NCBI GenBank assembly: GCA_003157895.1
Contig: PMKW01000187.1
Coordinates: forward strand, 693 to 13,675
Length of the DNA stretch: 12,983 bases
Reading direction: 5' to 3'
Origin: Methanoregula sp.
Lineage (GTDB): Archaea; Halobacteriota; Methanomicrobia; Methanomicrobiales; Methanospirillaceae
Part shown: one piece after another, positions 12,686 through 12,983 of the stretch
Numbering within the stretch: the first letter of the stretch is position 1
Layout: each line of letters starts with the position of its first letter
Made by a program: the position numbers and the translations under genes
Notes under the pieces: model-generated
Databases searched by the model: none
Told to the model about the DNA's origin: nothing
Seen by the model: the letters and a program-made list of their open reading frames with translations, nothing else

Positions 12686-12983
12686 TGTATACTATATTAA
12701 TCGTGGATGACAGCCCGTTTATCGTGGATGTGTTTGTTACCATGCTCGAACGCGGAGGCTACCGTACTGTTGCCGCGTATGGCGGGGACGAATGTCTGGA
12801 GATCTTAAAGACCGTGACTCCCGATCTCATTCTTCTGGATATCATGATGGAACCCATGGACGGCTGGAAGACCCTCCAGCACATCAAGGAGGACCCGGCA
12901 ACCAAGGATATCCCGGTCCTGATGCTTACGGCAAAGCAGCTCACCCCGGCTGAAGCGCAGGAATATGGGATCTATATCGAGGA
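12682..12983 (+). CDS. CheY-like response regulator receiver domain, 3' truncated by the window
   Basis: The first 100 residues of a receiver-domain protein. ILIVDD supplies the acidic pair D9-D10, the phosphoacceptor D53 is in LILLDIMMEPMDGW, and the switch threonine T83 is in VLMLTAK. The conserved lysine should fall just beyond the window edge, so whether an output domain follows is unknown. The start at ATG 12682 overlaps the Roadblock stop (ATGA), with GGAGAGG 4 bases upstream; an ATG at 12685 is also in frame. The phosphorylation chemistry appears intact. The cognate histidine kinase is not in the window. Together with the Roadblock protein it likely forms a compact signalling unit. Confidence 0.93.
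   Translation, partial: MMYTILIVDDSPFIVDVFVTMLERGGYRTVAAYGGDECLEILKTVTPDLILLDIMMEPMDGWKTLQHIKEDPATKDIPVLMLTAKQLTPAEAQEYGIYIE

Noticed and set aside
1..12983. CRISPR array, insertion sequence or prophage
   Set aside because: No regularly spaced direct repeats, transposase, integrase or phage structural genes were seen on either strand.

Overview
The window reads as chromosomal DNA of a euryarchaeal methanogen, most likely of the order Methanomicrobiales (Methanoregula-like). This is inferred from gene content and style, since no marker such as 16S rRNA or mcr is present. The archaeal signs are: a geranylgeranyl reductase paired with its own ferredoxin, an archaeal-type phosphoribulokinase, a DtxR-FeoA fusion regulator, RNase HII ending in a PCNA-binding motif, a DUF89 protein, a tRNA gene without an encoded CCA, TATA boxes about 25 bases before several starts (some apparently leaderless), and T-rich stops. 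Codon use is GC-rich at third positions.

Layout. Bases 2-280 hold the 3' end of a plus-strand gene, probably the PHP-family endonuclease Q. Convergent to it (319-3023, minus) is a ferrous-iron operon: a DtxR/IdeR-type regulator fused to FeoA, overlapping feoB by 4 bases. Its promoter carries two matching DtxR-box-like inverted repeats flanking a TATA box. Next (3320-4682, plus) come a 58-residue two-cluster ferredoxin and a geranylgeranyl reductase, which together make saturated archaeal lipids. A stand-alone TrkA-type nucleotide-binding protein (4671-5339, minus) meets the reductase tail to tail and is divergent from rnhB (5396-6034, plus). A PDZ-containing site-2 (M50) membrane protease follows (6122-7423, plus).

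After a 316-base gap lies a long minus-strand stretch: phosphoribulokinase (7740-8702), a stomatin-like SPFH protein and its NfeD partner (8873-10436, one operon), a DUF89 metal-dependent phosphatase-family protein (10574-11428), and tRNA-Pro(GGG) (11469-11542).

Bases 11575-12300 look least ordinary. First comes about 300 bp of hairpin-rich DNA with atypical codon use and no credible gene. Then comes a 56-codon small gene on the minus strand, whose strong ribosome binding site leads into a five-codon peptide ended by TAG directly abutting the next ATG. A perfect inverted repeat sits just upstream. The window ends with a plus-strand pair, a Roadblock/LC7 protein and a CheY-like response regulator that runs off the edge. 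They overlap by 4 bases and probably form a small signalling module.

No CRISPR array, intact insertion sequence or prophage was seen. The best candidates for new biology are the small gene with its mini-ORF and upstream inverted repeat, the twin-operator iron promoter, the Roadblock-receiver pair, and the anomalous 11575-11880 segment.
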